64,000 bases of DNA from Volutella citrinella (Eukaryota > Ascomycota > Sordariomycetes > Hypocreales > Nectriaceae), in contig JAWZSP010000005.1 in the NCBI GenBank assembly GCA_034401135.1, forward strand, positions 2,852,001 through 2,916,000. Direction: 5' to 3'. The notes under the pieces were generated by a model that worked only from the letters and a program-made list of their open reading frames with translations, was not told the DNA's origin and ran no database searches. Position numbers and translations under genes: made by a program. The first letter of the stretch is position 1. Each line of letters begins with the position of its first letter. Positions 34,556 through 45,974 of this stretch are shown in pieces.

Positions 34556-37500
34556 GGCGAAGATTTACGTGCACAACGAGACAAGCAGGAAGTGGGAGCA
34601 AATCCAAGCTACGGAGAGGCCGCGGGATGCACCTGGGAGCAATTGGGACGCTCTGCTGTCTGGAGAGCACGGGCGAGAGGAGGAGCGGCGGAGCCGCTGG
34701 GATGACGTTGCAGATGGGAAAGCAACGGTGGTAATGGATAAAGGGCAAATTTTGCCGTGCGAGTAATGTGGTGGCCGAGGAAGAAGGAGGTGTGGGCGGG
34801 CGTTGGGATGGAGAGAGATGCTTGCCAGGATGGGCAGCAGGCAAGGAGCTCAGCGTGCACACAGAGAGATGGCAGCAGGAAACAGGTTTGCAAAGCAATG
34901 CACTGCAGAACGATTCAGACGCGGACGACGACGACGAGGACAACAGAACCGAGTTATGAAGATGGAGGGCCATCCGTCCCGGGACACGGAGAGGGAGCGG
35001 GCGGGAGCAGCCATATTTGAAGGGGACCCAGACTCCAAGAGCCTGTGTAAGTGGGAGGGCAAAAATCTGGTGGAGACCACCAACTCAACTCAACGCAGAG
35101 GCAGGTCTAGCCAGGGGCCCCAAGGGCTGCATACAGCGTCCGATAAGGCATGACAGAGCGGCCATGGGGATGAGGGACGCAACCAAGACTGGTTGACGCA
35201 CCCGGTTGCAGCATGTGGGGCGATGCAACGCGATGCGTGTAGCGGGCCGCGGGCTCCATATGCACCTAAAAGAGTCTGGGAATTAGTGCAAAGCTGGGGG
35301 TACCCTAGGCGCCCAGGCTAGCAACAGAAGAAGAGCCACCATCCAAAAATCCAAGACACATTGACGACTGCGGCTCATGTTTGCGGCCATGAGCGCCCGC
35401 ATCATGTCCTCCCAGACACCCGGCCCCGCCTCAGGGCTGATGGGATGAAGGCGGTAGGTTTCGCAACGGTTTTTTTTTATTTTTTGCAACGGTTGTGCCC
35501 TGCAGCCCGCTTCCTGTCTATTTACATGCCAATGTCGCCATCGAAAACTCATGACACCAGCGCCCGGGTTGGAGGGAGTTGCCGCAGCACTCCCCCTCCC
35601 CCTCCTCCCCCTCCGGAGGCGATCGGCCTGCCCGGCGAAGGCAATTGGATCCATCCTAGCACCGCACCACCAAGGTGTTCGGGGAGCCCTGGCCCCCTTC
35701 CGACTCGACTGCCGGACGAGTGCATCTGCGTCGTCGTCCTCACTCTGTAGATGTGACCGGCCTGTGCCCACCGCCGCGTCCGCCCTGAACTGAATGCATG
35801 CATTCCGTGCCTGCTTGCCTCCTGGACTTGCCTCCTGGACCGGGGTTCCTAGGGGCGGCCACGGTAGGTAGCGCCGCCATCTTGAGCTGGTCTAGAGGCC
35901 CTTTTTGCTAACGCCTCGTCATTTGCATGGGAGTTAGTCTCTTCGGACCGTCGCAAGTTGTGAGAGGGGACGGGCAGTCGGATGGCTCCATCATGAGGAC
36001 AGATCCCCCGAACACGGACTTTTGGTCTTGCTAACGAGAGCTCACGGGGGAGAGAGATTGGGGGGAGGGGGATGAACTTAGTGGGATCCGCTGGCTCCAG
36101 GCCCCAAGGAAGGGCTGGCTTGCTTCGGAGCCTCAATCTCACGCAGCGCAGCGCTCCCTCCGTCACGGCGCGCCGCCCGGCCCGGACTGTTTGTCAGGGT
36201 GGTGTCTTGATGGGCGACATGGCCGGATTCTGCAAGCAGCGATCAAGGTCCGCCCCCATGATTGGTGAGAACAGCTGATAGCCACTGGTGCCACTGATAG
36301 CGTCGCGTGCATTGTTGGCTCACGCTTGCGAGAGCGCAGCACGCCAGGAGGGACTGCCGGTGGGGCCACGTTCTAGCGTATGCCTCTATCCGGGACCAGT
36401 ACGCCAAGCTGGCCTCTGGTTGGCCCTCTTGTACTTGCAGGCTCCCCGCCACCTTGGCCTAGGGCAGAAAATTCGCAGTCGGAGCCGATGCCATGCCAGC
36501 TTGGCTTGCTCTGACCGACGCCTTGCTCGAGTTGCGCAGCTTTTCATTCTCGTAAGATTAAACTAGGCCAATGGCTGTCGGCACTGGCTGCGCTGCCATG
36601 AGATGAGCGCGTTGCTGCGCATGGAAGCGGGCGCTGCACCCTTCGCTGCAGACCGGCCCATCCTGGACGATCGACCTCGCTCCTCTCTCCGCCTCCCCTC
36701 TCATCCCCTCCCAACACCAAGCACCCAGCACCCAGGCCTGCAGGGCCTAAATCGGCCCATTGGCGATGGAATGGCAAGGAAAACGGCCGAATGAATCGCC
36801 GCTGTTAGGGTCTTGACCGGAGGATCTTCGCCCGTGACGTTTCTGATGATTGATTCAATCGTGCGCAGTCGGGGTGTGGATGAAGTCGGTGCAGTCCATG
36901 TCTTGAAATGCTCGCTGCCACGCAAGCGCTGTAGCTACTACTCATCCATTCTAGTAGTAAACAACAAGCCCTCTAGCAACGGACACTCACATGCGGCGCA
37001 TGACTTTTTCAAATGACCATGAGCAAACGGGCGCCACACCCGACCATCGGAAGCCCTTAGCTTGACACTGCCTGGAATTGGCCATGACTCTCTCTGCTGC
37101 TGCGTTTTCGTAGTGCGCGGCCACGAACTGGTGGGAGTCCGTGCGTTTGGCGGCTCCGACCCATCTGATCTGAGCACCAAGCCGGATAAGCTAGGGAGCG
37201 TCGTGTGTCCGTGATTGTCTGGCCTCCCACCACAAAATCGTCCATTCGCCCCCCCCGCCTCCTCCATCGATCGCGACCATCCAAATGGGAAAAAAGAAGC
37301 CAAAGCGGTCCGTCATGGACTGCGTGGTGCTGCCCTTGGTGGCCTTCGATGAGCCTCACCTGGGCGCAGCGCCATGCAATGCACCTCGCTGATAAGAAAA
37401 GCCTCGGCAGCTTATCTGTGCGACAACGGGCCGGTATCCACCCAGAGCCCGCTGGCTGCATTCTGCATTCATCGTTTCATTCCGCCGCGCCCGTGAGTCC

Positions 37501-39372
37501 GAGGGACGGAGCTCTGGGCCGAAATGGCAAGGCCCAAGTCTGATAGTTGCGCCCGCGTAATAGTCCGTAGTAGTCTGGAGAAACTGATTCCCGCACAACA
37601 ACGGCTCTCATGAGGCCGTCCCCCACCGCCTTTTGTCCTGGGTCACCTGGTTTATTGGGAAAAGGCATTGGTACTGGTTTGTTGGAATGAATAAGGGTCG
37701 CCCTCGCTGAATCAGCCATGTGAAAGAAGCCAAAGCCTCGAGGCCTTTTTTCCCCCATGACTCAGCTCTAAATAGACACGTCCATACACTGTGGTTTGGG
37801 CGGGCGGCTTCGTCGGTGGCACTCCGTCCTGTAGCGGCCAACATGTCAATCAACCATGAAAGCCAACCGACCAACCCATGACCCAGCTAGCGCGCTTGCT
37901 CCTGAAGCGACCGCTAGCCTATGCATGCATCTACCGGGTCGCAGAAAACCGGGTTGTTTTTTTTTGAATTTAGATCCCGCCTTAACCTGGCGGGGCTAGG
38001 CCGTGCTGGTGGGGCGCTTTTCAACGACACACCATCGACGCGGCTGGCTCTGGAACACTCTATCATTCGAGTGTTGCGCTCGGCGAATGGTAGCCTTCGC
38101 AGTGCCATCAAGCTACGCACTTTGGCGCGGCAGCTACAGAAAATGTGTAGTGTTTGCGAAATTGGAATCGCAGCTCAAACATCGCGCAGCGTGGCAGCCA
38201 GTCGGGCCTAGCAGGTGCAAGCAGTTCCTGGAGCCCAACCCCGCGCATCCGATTCGGCCAATCACAAACCCAAGAAGCACATGCAAAATGGTTCACCCTA
38301 CGATCGAAGCCCTTAGCCCACATGGCGCAAACCTGCATGGGAGCTCGACCCTTGCCCTGCAGGCCTGAGTCGACCAATGCTCAAGCCGACGCGCATGCCT
38401 ATGGGTTGCGGTATGTGTCACCTCGGGTCCGTATCTTATCGCATGAGCTGCTTCTTGAGCTGATGTCGCTGCGGACCAATGATGGTTGTACAGGACAATT
38501 CGTCCTGTGCCAGAAAACAATACCACCGTCGACGCTATCACGACATCGCCGTGGCTTGCTGCTTCACGGGCGCAGCAATTCACATGATAAAACGCCAAGG
38601 GTGAACAGAATCGCATCGCCGATGGTTCGCTCTTAGACTGATAGTCTCTCACGCTATAGCCCGAACCCCCTGTTCTCAGTGTTGCCTGTACACTCCATCC
38701 TGTTTTGCAGATTTGAAGCGTAGTCGGGTTTTCCTCTTACAGCAGTGCTATCCTGATGAAGGCATCAGATAGTCGCCGTTTATTGCAGCCAACGACATCG
38801 TCTCAGACTCCGCCGCGAGCGAAATGCAGACCGATATCTCAATTAGCATATAGTATGCCATGCCTACTCTCTGTGGGCTGCCTTTTCTGATTGCACAACT
38901 CCGTCATCTAGCAGATTAGCACATGCACATACTTATCTTATCGCTTGTCTGACATCGGCCGCTTCGGTCGGTTCTGTTGAGGCTGATGGCGCATACAATG
39001 TAACGCTACCAAAGGTACCACGAAGAGTTCCATTGGGGATCACGGCCATATCTAGACCTTAGGAAAGAACAAACGGCGTCTCGCGTCATCCGATTAGCCG
39101 TGTGGCTCTGAATGGAAGATCGCAGGCCAGATGCACAACCCTAGCAATGGCCGATGCGGCCGCAGTTCAAAACATGTGACAGCAGTTTCGGCTCCAGCCT
39201 TGAACACGAATCCTTGCAACCTGACCTACAGTTATGTACATATTATGTTGATTGCGCCATACACAACTGCGCATGTCCTGCTGTCATCATGCATCTCTGC
39301 CTACCCAACCTGTCGGTCCTTGGGAGGCGACGAGTAAAGCCGCCGACGACAGCTCTTGACAGCCGGGCTGAG
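34556..39372. other. 4.8-kb gene-poor interval
   Basis: The longest interval between two genes. Many short overlapping ORFs occur on both strands (the longest about 160 codons), but none shows a recognisable domain, plausible splice partner or consistent coding pattern. Minor features: a T-rich stretch at about 35468-35486 flanked by GCAACGGTT direct repeats, and a 13-bp tandem CTTGCCTCCTGGA near 35815-35840. GC is similar to the coding regions, so there is no sign of heavy RIP. It could hold a non-coding RNA or a lineage-specific gene. Confidence 0.45.
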
Positions 39373-40201
39373 CTACTCCAAGCCAAACTCGCTCCTCAAC
39401 AGATTCTGGTAGCGCTGGACCTCCGCAACCATGTCTTCTGCACTCCGCGGGTGCCTGTCCTCGTCATCTACTCTCGGCAGGCTGCCTCCAGGCACCGGCC
39501 TCTCTCTCAAGGCCGCGGCACGGTCCCAAAGTGCGCCACCCACGTTGCCCTCCTCGCCGGCCATCTTGACGTAGACGGTATCGGGCGTGCTGCCCAGGTC
39601 TCCGGCCATGCGTGGGATCACATGGACGTGAACATGCGGGACCGTCTGCCCCGCGTCGGCGCCGTCCTGCACGGCCACGGAGAAGCTGCCTACCTCGGGC
39701 TCGCCCGGCGCCGGGAAGTAGGCCCGTGCAATGAGCCTCTGCGTGAGCTGGACCGCCTCGAAGAGATCCGCCACTTCGGCGGCCGAGAGATCTGTGAGAC
39801 GCCGGTGCGGCGTGTGTGGGCAGACCAGCACGTGGCCGGGCAGGATGGGCTTGAGGTTGACGAGGCCAAAGGAGTGGGGTGTATAGAGGAAGACCTGAAA
39901 TTGAGGTTAGAGTCTTGCAAGTGGAAATGATGCGAGTACAGGAGTCGTCGTGGTTGATTGATGCTCTTAGAGCCACAACGGCGCGTCCACGCCATGGAGA
40001 AACAACTGGCTGGGCGGACTATGCCGCACTCACGCCGTGGTGCACGTCACGAATCCAGTCTTGACCTACCTGCTTGGTCACCTCAAATGGCCCAAATTTG
40101 ACGCACCGGCCATCCGTTTTCGTAGAAGTCATGATGGATCTCACGGGCTTGAAGAGGCTGGTCGCGCAAGAATGAGTTCTCCACAGTCTCGGCGCCAACA
40201 T
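39373..40201 (-). CDS. hnt2: Fhit-like HIT hydrolase (dinucleoside triphosphatase)
   Basis: Two exons on the minus strand: 40201-40070 and 39894-39373, joined by a 175-nt intron in phase 0; 217 aa. Family role: hydrolysis of Ap3A-type dinucleoside polyphosphates. The core starts KFGPFEVTKQ|VFLYTPHSFGLVNLKPILPGHV (bar = junction) and holds the catalytic HIT triad HVHVHVIPR. The insert after the triad (AGDLGSTPDTVYVKM...) is long, as in fungal and animal Fhit proteins. Two starts are possible: ATG 40201, adding a 23-residue basic head with Arg and Lys but no Asp or Glu that looks like a mitochondrial presequence, or ATG 40132 (194 aa), beginning MTSTK, close to the usual family start. Both may be used. 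The longer is annotated because the head is in frame in the same exon. Confidence 0.9.
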
Positions 40202-40703
40202 GCTCCGCAGCACCTGAGCGCTAACCGCCCGACTAAGCTCCCCGTTGTGGAGTTCTTATAGTCGAATTGGAATTGGAAAGGCACTGATGAATCTGCAATG
40301 GAAAAACAAGGGTGCGGTCGGGATGAGTGGGTGGCATGCGAGATTCCCGAGGTCATGTTAGGTGGCCACTGTGGTCGATTTCACTACAGGCTGCGAGAAA
40401 AGCAGCAGGCCCCACTATTGCCCGCTGGACCTACAAACCATGTTCACCCACTACTGAAATGTCATTGGATCATGGACACACTGCTATGTTCTCGAAATCG
40501 ATCCAAATATACGATGATGGCCATTGCGGGTTTATCTATTCAATTTGGAGCAGGCCAACTGCCCCATCAGCCCACCCACCCGTGAGCTATAATATCCAAC
40601 AGTGGATCACGCCTCGTCTAGCACCACCCAACTCCAATGAATGCCTTCGACAAAAGAAACAGCAATTCTACAACGCAGCATATGTCATACCGGATATTCA
40701 CAT
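40202..40703. promoter_or_regulatory. HIT gene promoter / MFS 3' region
   Basis: 502 bp between the stop of the 40704-42639 MFS gene and the start of the HIT gene, both on the minus strand. It should hold the MFS 3' UTR and the HIT promoter. No recognised motif. Confidence 0.4.
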
Positions 40704-42639
40704 CTAGAACCGGACTTGGTCTTCCTCATCGATAGGGTGGGAGCTCGCATCCCGATTGGGAGGCTGCGTCTCCTCCGATGTATTCCAGAACACTACACAA
40801 GTTGTCAGCTCAAACATTATTGCACATCACCGGCTTCGGTAGACTCACCATGAGGTCTGATGAAGAAACTGGCAGTGAGAGCCACGCCGAAAAGCGAAGC
40901 GAGGAGCACAAATATGGCTTGGTCAAAGGCGCCCACTGTCGCGGCATATAGACCTTGGAACATGAGAGGCCCGACAACACGACACATAGCGTGAAGCATG
41001 CCAATCGCACCAAGTAGTTGGCCAACTCGTTCAGGTGGCACATGCTTGGTGATCATGGCCTGGCTTGTAGCACTGCCAAGCCCCCCGAGCGCTGTTACCA
41101 TGCCAGATGCGAAGAAGACGCCCTGGGAACGGGCAAGAGTATAGCCGATGGATCCCAAAATGTCCGAAATCAGAGCGACGCGGACGATCCAGATGTCCAG
41201 AGGATCTGCACCGGCGTTCTTCTCCGACTGAACAATACCGAACTCACGCCGTTGCCTGGCCGCTGGAAGGGTTCGACCAAAGTAGTTGATCAAGGGGAAG
41301 ATGCCCATCAAGACGAAGACGCGGATCAACGAGAGCGCCGAGACAAACTTGGAGCTCTCCAGGTTACCCCAGTCCCACGTGCGCTCGCTGTACAGGATGA
41401 TGGCAGCACCAGCGGAAATTGACGATCCAAGGATGATGGCATCGTTTGCCGCGAGCGCAACAAGGTTGCGACGGAGCGCAGGCGAGGTTCCGGGGCCAGT
41501 GGGCCATAGGATCGCCAGGGGGGCGAGCGGGTTTGTGGTTCTCAACGTCTGGAACCACGAGCCCGCTTCGGAAGCAGCGGCGCGGATTTCCTGGTCCTTT
41601 TCGTATTTCTCACGGGCAGCCAACTGCTTCCTCTTGGACAGCGACTCTGGGACAAATAGGCCTACGAACAGGATAAACCCGGTGTGGCACGCCAGCACGA
41701 CATAAAAGACGGACAGGAGACTTCCCGTCCACTTGGCGAAGTAGCCGGCGATGAGGGGGCCAAAGGCAAGGCCGGCGAAGAGGCACGCGTGGATGTACCC
41801 CATGGCCACTGCGCGCTTCGAGGGCGGCGTGCAGTCGCTCGTGTACGACTGTGTCATGATACTGCCGGCCGTGAAGGAGCCCGTCATACCTTCCAAAACA
41901 CTGCCCAGAATGAGCCAGCGGTAGCTGATGACGTCGGGGAATTTGACGGCGAGAATGGTAATAAATTCAGCCGACACGCCGCCGACGGAAGCAAAGGCCA
42001 TTAGGCCCGTCCGGCCATATCGATCCGACAGGTGACCCAGTTTCGGTGCGACGATGGCGCTCAGGAACCCGGTCAGCATGTTCATGACCATGATGAACGT
42101 GCTGACCCGGGCCTGGACTTCGGGAGCTTTGCACTGCGGGTTGTCGCTGCCCAGGAGGACCGGGTTGAAGTAGAAGTCTGGGTTACGCGACTGCTTGTCG
42201 GCGAAGTACTCCCTGCAGACGAGGTCGAGGATACTGTGTGCAACGGCGCCATTAGCAACAAAGCGCGAGGAGGGTCGGACTGTCTTCCGTCTTACAGGTT
42301 TAGCCTCGGGACAAGCACGCCCCCAAAAGCCAACGTAAAAATGATAAAGGGCCCCAGCAACCAAAAGACCTGCATGCGCGGTTAACACTGGGAGACTCCC
42401 GGCAACGGTTACGCAGCGGCGAAGCTTACATTGGGCCTGCGCCATGCCGGCAGATGCTCAAAGTCCGTGTGCCCATCCCAGGCGTCTGCGTCGCCCCCAG
42501 CGCCGTCTCCATGAGTATCGCGGCGCTCACCGAGCAAGCGGGTCGTCTCGGAGGAGCCAGTCGAGGGAAACTCGACGTAGGAGGAAGTGGCGGGCGCAGA
42601 GGCCGAGCTGGCGGAGGCTCTCTTCTTGACGTCTGTCAT
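40704..42639 (-). CDS. MFS transporter (12 TM, TetA-like group)
   Basis: Four exons on the minus strand: 42639-42430, 42369-42296, 42233-40849 and 40792-40704, giving 585 aa. The hydrophilic head (about 70 aa) has a dileucine-like TRLL motif and ends WRRPN, followed after the first intron by VFWLLGPFIIFTLAFGGVLVPRLNL (helix 1). Motif A GHLSDRYGR lies after helix 2. The loop CREYFADKQSRNPDF and the following CxxPEVQ segment are typical of a fungal TetA-like MFS family. The last intron (40793-40848) has donor GTGAGT, branch GCTGAC and acceptor GTAG. Splicing it replaces a ten-residue read-through end with a 28-residue acidic tail ending EEDQVRF. Retaining it would give a stop at 40817. The substrate is unknown. 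Confidence 0.88.
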
Positions 42640-44376
42640 GTCGCCGTATTCGAGGGGGCCGTTCTCGGGGAAGGGTCGGGTTTGGAATACGGATAGAGGC
42701 GACTAGGGTCGTTGCGCGATCTCAGCTCGGTGCGCAGAAGCTTGGAAGAGGCGGAGCAATGCTGGAGACTGGAGCATGGCAGATGTGCCCCGGAAGGGCA
42801 GAAGCAGGTGGTTGAGGAGGGACGCGCGCACTCGCTATGGCATGTCTCTGGCGGTCATAGACGAAGAGGGGGGCGCGACACGGGACGGACGGAGTGGACG
42901 CGGGACGGGACCACCGGTATTGACTGGTGTGAAACTGAGGTTGAGGAATGGAGCTATAGGTTGGCGATAGCTGGGAAGGGCGGGCAGGTTGGTAATCGAC
43001 AACCGATAGCGGTGGTGGAGAGGCTAGACTGGCCCGAGGCTAGTGCTTCCGGTGGGCGGTGCGGTGGATTCAGCAGCGGAGTGCACTGGGCTGGCTGGTG
43101 CAGGACTCACGGCCGGCAGCAACGGGGCCTGGCGGCGGGCGCATGGGCATCAATGGCGGAATCGTTTCGGCTTGGAAGCAGCCTCTCCTCATCCCATCAA
43201 CCGGGACGCGATGACGAATTGGGATGATGGCTGCATTGGTGACGCACGGCAATCATCCAGCGAGTACCCGGACCACGAGCAGAGCTGTCAGCAGTGTCGC
43301 GGGTACCTAAGGTACCGGCGCTAGATGATAAGCCTTTGGGCCCTCCAGCGCGGCTTGGCTTGCATGCATGGTCGGAGCTGGAGGGTGTCGACGATGATTG
43401 GCAGTGCGGACTTTGGGCGGAGGGTCATTGACTTCCATGGGTTGAGTCGTCATTGACATGCATGGATCGACCTTCGGCTTTCGGGGTTTAGGCGCCCCGG
43501 CCCCCGCCTGCCAACTTGATTGCGGCTGCTCTGCCGGCCATTTTGATTAGCATCTCGGTTGATCTGCTGGTTTTTGCATGGCTCAAGTCGAACATACAAT
43601 GGTATTAGTGTCTGCTGTTCCCGAATCGTAGATGCTGCTCTTCCTTATTGCTATATGTAACTTGCACGTTCTATGTGCACAGCACGTATGTTCAAGTTGC
43701 TTGGTGTTTTGGTGACTGCGTCCTTTTATAATTATTATTTTATTCACGACTATCGCGAAGCTGGAGACTTTTAGAACCAACCGTTTCTTCCGGACGACCA
43801 CAGCCTTCATGTCTCAATGCCCCGAGCAGCAGCTTCTGGTCAATGCGAATTTCCGCATATTCTGTACTGTATGAGTCACGTTGTTGAAAAGCGACCCAGG
43901 CTGGTTTATAACTCCCTGAGAGGTAGGCGACAAAGCCCGATCCGATTCTCTGACCTGGTGGGGTTGCTCTTCGGATTGATTGAGCCGGGACAACCAGTTA
44001 GGAATTGCCCTTTCCACGTCTGCCTCTCGGTAAGAGCACATCCATTACGGAATCGGAGTAGCTCGGGATTATTCAAAACCCCACGTTGCCCAAGACATTC
44101 ATGATGCGGGGTGTGCGGGTTCAACTTTGACCCCAAGCTGATCGGATGGAGACATCCGGAGTAGTAGGCCGGACAGGAACGTCCACGGGTCTAAAAAACG
44201 TTTACCCCACACAACCCTGGAAAAACGTTTTGGAGGTTCAGTCAGTGTCTGACTCCCAGCAGTGAATGATTGCTTTTCCGGTAAATATAAATAACAACAG
44301 CGAGCAACTTGGATGCTGTGGTGGTGCGCAATCCATAGTGTCTTAACTGCACCGAATTCCGAAAGAATTGCCCAGC
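42640..44376. other. Divergent interval, MFS and Gfo/Idh genes
   Basis: 1.7 kb holding the promoters of two divergently transcribed genes. The left 600 bp are G-rich on the plus strand (C/T-rich in the MFS sense). Positions 43700-43760 are AT-rich. The right end contains the TATA box listed separately and a CCCCAC (reverse complement GTGGGG) at 44205-44210 that fits the CreA/Mig1 consensus; a single such site is weak evidence. No gene. Confidence 0.45.
44286..44293 (+). promoter_or_regulatory. TATA box of the Gfo/Idh gene
   Basis: TATAAATA lies 84 bp upstream of ATG 44377, in a local AT-rich patch. Spacing allows a 5' UTR of about 30-50 nt. This is the clearest core promoter element in the window; most other genes here lack one, which would fit an inducible gene. 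Confidence 0.6.
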
Positions 44377-45441
44377 ATGAGTGCCCAGACTGCCATCAAG
44401 ATTGCCGTAATTGGCGTTGGGCTAATTGGGCCGCGCCACGCCAGGACGGTTGTTGAGAGCGAGGATGCCGTTCTTGCTGCCATTGTCGACATGAACCCCA
44501 ATGCCCAGTCCCTGGCAACTGAGCTTGGAACCTCGTACTTTTCATCCATCGCCGACCTACTCGCGTCTCAGCAGAAGCCGGATGCGGCCATCATCTGCAC
44601 CCCAAATCACACCCATGTGTCTCTAGCAAGAGAGCTCTCTGCTGCTGGCGTCCATGTGCTGATCGAGAAGCCTGTGTGCACCGATATTCCCAGCGGGCGC
44701 GAGCTGGTTCAGCAACTCAAGAAGTCAACCGCCAAAGCCATTGTTGGTCATCACCGACGCTTCAATCCCTACATTGTCAAAGCCAAGGAGATCATCTCTT
44801 CCGGAGCTCTTGGAGACGTTGTCGCCATCAACGGAATATGGGCGACGTTCAAGCCTCTGGATTACTTCAACCCGCCCACGGAATGGCGTCGCGGTGCCAC
44901 AGGTGGTGTGATCCTGATCAACATGATCCATGAAGTCGATCTACTACATTACATGTTTGGTCCCATCACTCGGGTCCATGCAGAGAAGACGGTATCTCGA
45001 CGCGGATTTGAGGCTGAGGAGGGAGCCGTACTCACCTTACGTTTCAAGTCCGGAGCTGTTGGAAGCTTTCTCGTTTCCGATAATCTGCCATCCCCCTACA
45101 ACTTCGAAGCTGGAACGGGCGAGAACCCTCTCATCCCGAAGACGGGACAAGACTTCTACCGTGTTTTCGGCACTGAAGGTTCCCTGAGCGTCCCAGACAT
45201 GACGGTGTGGTCGTACAAGGGCACCAAATCATGGAATGAGGAGCTTCACCAGAGCAAGTCCCCTGTCCAGGATGGAATCCCATTCAAGCTGCAGCTTGTA
45301 CACTTTGCGCGGGTCATCAGGAACGAAGAGGATCCTATATGCACTGCCGAATCAGGGCTGGCGGCCATGGAGGTTTGCCAAGCCATCAAGGAGGCGATTG
45401 AAGGAAACTGCACCGTCGAGGTTGCTCCATTCGATTTTTAG
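44377..45441 (+). CDS. Gfo/Idh/MocA-family NAD(P)-dependent oxidoreductase
   Basis: A single exon of 354 aa. Family role: NAD(P)-dependent oxidation or reduction of sugars, inositols or related polyols. The Rossmann domain opens IKIAVIGVGLIGPRHA (GxGxxG), followed by IVDMNP, ICTPNHTHVSLA and the signature EKPVCTD near residue 100. The C-terminal domain includes GHHRRFNPY, the catalytic-type segment GGVILINMIHEVDLLHYMFG, and the substrate-domain strand AVLTLRFKSGAVGSF. The length is typical (330-390 aa). ATG 44377 is chosen because it is the first ATG in frame and the alignment of the Rossmann strand fits. Its substrate cannot be assigned; homologues act on inositol, glucose, xylose or dihydrodiols. 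It stands alone, not in a catabolic cluster. Confidence 0.93.
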   Translation: MSAQTAIKIAVIGVGLIGPRHARTVVESEDAVLAAIVDMNPNAQSLATELGTSYFSSIADLLASQQKPDAAIICTPNHTHVSLARELSAAGVHVLIEKPVCTDIPSGRELVQQLKKSTAKAIVGHHRRFNPYIVKAKEIISSGALGDVVAINGIWATFKPLDYFNPPTEWRRGATGGVILINMIHEVDLLHYMFGPITRVHAEKTVSRRGFEAEEGAVLTLRFKSGAVGSFLVSDNLPSPYNFEAGTGENPLIPKTGQDFYRVFGTEGSLSVPDMTVWSYKGTKSWNEELHQSKSPVQDGIPFKLQLVHFARVIRNEEDPICTAESGLAAMEVCQAIKEAIEGNCTVEVAPFDF

Positions 45442-45974
45442 TCATGAAAATAGAGTAGATAGCGAGATTTAACGACATGAACGATAGAGCCGGAGCCAAT
45501 CAGTCTCCCACTTGCATGGATCGCATGGGTGCATGGATGCCGTCTGGTCAGAATTGATAGACTCTAAGACATCGAACCTCTCTTGGAAAATGCGTTAAAG
45601 AATGTGATTTAGAGATCATGGAAGATGTAAATAGTTGCATGCAAGTAGATTCCAGGACCCGGGGGAATCAGTGTTTCTTGACAGATTCAGGACGTTTGTG
45701 ATGGTGCTGGGTTTGAGCGCCAGTGGGTGTTGCATGCTCAGGCAGAGCACAGGGGTGAACTAAGATAGCCAATCAACTATCCATAAAATCTGACTCAGCA
45801 GCTCTCCCCCCCCCCCCCCCCCCCCAAGTTGCGAGCTGCGCCAGGCTAACACATCGTCACGCATATTTTCAAGAAAAGCGTGTCGAGCTCATCCACCCTG
45901 GCAAGGCCTTGTTCGCGCCCCAGCCTCGCAACGGCCCACGGACATCGCCATCGCCATCGCACAACACCGCCAAC
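45442..45974. promoter_or_regulatory. Gfo/Idh 3' region and CEF1 promoter
   Basis: 533 bp between two genes on the plus strand. It includes the (C)20 tract at 45806-45825 about 150 bp before the CEF1 start. No other element recognised. Confidence 0.45.
45806..45825 (+). repeat. (C)20 homopolymer
   Basis: Twenty consecutive C residues, preceded by CTCT, in the CEF1 promoter or leader. The exact length is uncertain in any assembly because such runs are hard to sequence. Confidence 0.9.

Noticed and set aside
38154..38636. 160-codon plus-strand ORF in the gene-poor interval
   Set aside because: Composition looks random, there is no domain, signal peptide or plausible intron, and overlapping ORFs of similar length lie on the other strand.
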